Shown: positions 63,401-64,000 of the stretch, piece by piece
How positions within the stretch are numbered: the first letter of the stretch is position 1
Layout of the letters: each line of letters opens with the position of its first letter
Assembly: GCF_014842995.1 (NCBI RefSeq)
Contig: NZ_JACYXL010000012.1
Coordinates: 1 to 64,000, forward strand
Length of the DNA stretch: 64,000 bases
Direction: 5' to 3'
Source: Rhodanobacter sp. 7MK24
Lineage (GTDB): Bacteria; Pseudomonadota; Gammaproteobacteria; Xanthomonadales; Rhodanobacteraceae
Program-made: the position numbers and the translations under genes
Notes under the pieces: model-generated
Told to the model about the DNA's origin: nothing
Seen by the model: only the letters and a program-made list of their open reading frames with translations
The model's database searches: none

Positions 63401-64000
63401 TGCAGTAGCCACGCAGCATCGCGATCTGGCGCCAGCTGAGCTGGGCGCCCAGCACGAGGCGGTTGAAGCCGTCGTTCTCGGCATTGCCGCGCCAGATCTG
63501 CTCGAACGCGTGCTCGAACAGCGAGCCCACCTGCTCCACGCTGAAGGTGAGCTTGCCCACCGGCTGCACCTCGAAGTCCTGGATCGACAGCGGCACGCCG
63601 TCGCCCTGGATCTCGTAGACGTGCTCGGTGAGCACGCGCAGGCCAAGGTTTTCCAGCTGCGGCAGCACTTCGGAAAGCGCGATGTCGCCGCCGGACCGAT
63701 AGACCTTGAAGCGCAGTGCCTCCGGCGCCTTCGGCGGATGGTAGAAGGACATGCGCAGCGCGTTGTCACCCTGCAGCAGCGACAGCTGGTACACGTCCTC
63801 GGCGGCCACCGCCGGGCTCACGTCGTCGATGTAACCGGGCGGCATCGCACGTGCGTAGCGGTTCGCCAGCACCACGCCCTCGTGCTCGCCGCGCTGCTTC
63901 ACCAGCGCGTCGCGCACACCGTCATGCCAGTTGCGCGCGATGGCCGCCACGCCCTGTTCCAGCGCGGCCAGGTCGTATGCGGGCTGGTCGCCGATCCTGG
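60459..64000 (-). CDS. NAD-glutamate dehydrogenase (large type), 5' end outside the window
   Basis: The last 1180 residues of a protein of probably about 1600 are visible; the frame is still open at the window edge ([26 protein letters not shown]). The dehydrogenase core is clear: GRVE-like [44 protein letters not shown] and [13 protein letters not shown], then a long C-terminal helical domain. Large NAD-dependent enzymes of this class oxidise glutamate to 2-oxoglutarate and ammonium, often with allosteric control by arginine or aspartate. The N-terminal regulatory half is mostly missing. Followed by a repeat and an intrinsic terminator. Confidence 0.95.
   Translation of the reverse strand, partial: [1179 protein letters not shown]

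Overview
The window reads as ordinary chromosome from a GC-rich gammaproteobacterium, most likely of the order Lysobacterales/Xanthomonadales (the Rhodanobacter, Dyella and Luteibacter neighbourhood). This is inferred from family content, not from a search. The pointers are a copL-copA-copB copper cluster of the Xanthomonas type, a single-chain alpha/beta branched-chain 2-oxoacid dehydrogenase E1, a very large NAD-glutamate dehydrogenase, and several families of short GC-rich inverted repeats between genes. I saw no rRNA, tRNA, CRISPR array, prophage, plasmid replication gene or biosynthetic cluster.

Layout. 1-1063 is an accessory edge: the 3' end of an IS3-family element, an H-NS-type protein with a lysine/alanine tail, a possible 36-codon gene and a possible second IS scar. 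1055-3083 holds an Lnt-like acyltransferase/nitrilase with a TetR regulator and its likely operator. 3107-6479 has a scrap of a small HTH gene, the amino-acid permease CycA, a periplasmic cyclophilin and a lipid-type methyltransferase. 7158-8653 is an iron/nickel pair, a YqjI-like PadR regulator and a YqjH-like ferric-chelate reductase. 8778-13569 carries AsmA, a DMT exporter, and a LysR regulator divergent from an NAD(P)-binding protein. 13563-17346 is the copper operon copL-copA-copB-cytochrome c, read leftwards.

17439-25501 holds rlmJ, an Slp lipoprotein, a membrane protein divergent from an HxlR regulator, TrmO, a GNAT enzyme and mfd. 25600-30723 holds two methyltransferases (one with a signal peptide), a DUF3014 protein and a YadGH-type ABC exporter divergent from a MarR regulator. 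30761-37403 is a run of small regulatory modules: hydrolase, membrane protein and MFS; SRPBCC with ArsR; YCII; a Fur-box gene; a membrane protein with a small XRE regulator; and DUF1579 with an XRE/MmyB regulator. 37410-45906 holds an M61 peptidase, DUF924, the fused E1, a nucleotidyltransferase with GNAT, glutaryl-CoA dehydrogenase and a second DMT exporter. 46176-55500 is a complete MdtABC-type RND efflux operon with its outer-membrane factor. 55497-64000 ends with TauE/SafE, a small membrane protein, an aldo/keto reductase, a Yip1 protein, a 5'-nucleotidase, NAD kinase and the C-terminal part of NAD-glutamate dehydrogenase.

Themes. Metal and toxicant handling recurs (copper operon, YqjI/YqjH, a Fur-box gene, RND efflux, several exporters). 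Many genes sit beside their own one-component regulator, with operator-like dyads visible in the gaps. I did not find a clearly new multi-gene system. The best leads are a 28-bp perfect inverted repeat between mdtB and mdtC, a low-complexity insertion in MdtC, tandem dyads before an SRPBCC-ArsR pair, a Fur box before a DUF4405 gene, and a repeat that supplies the last codons of a gene.
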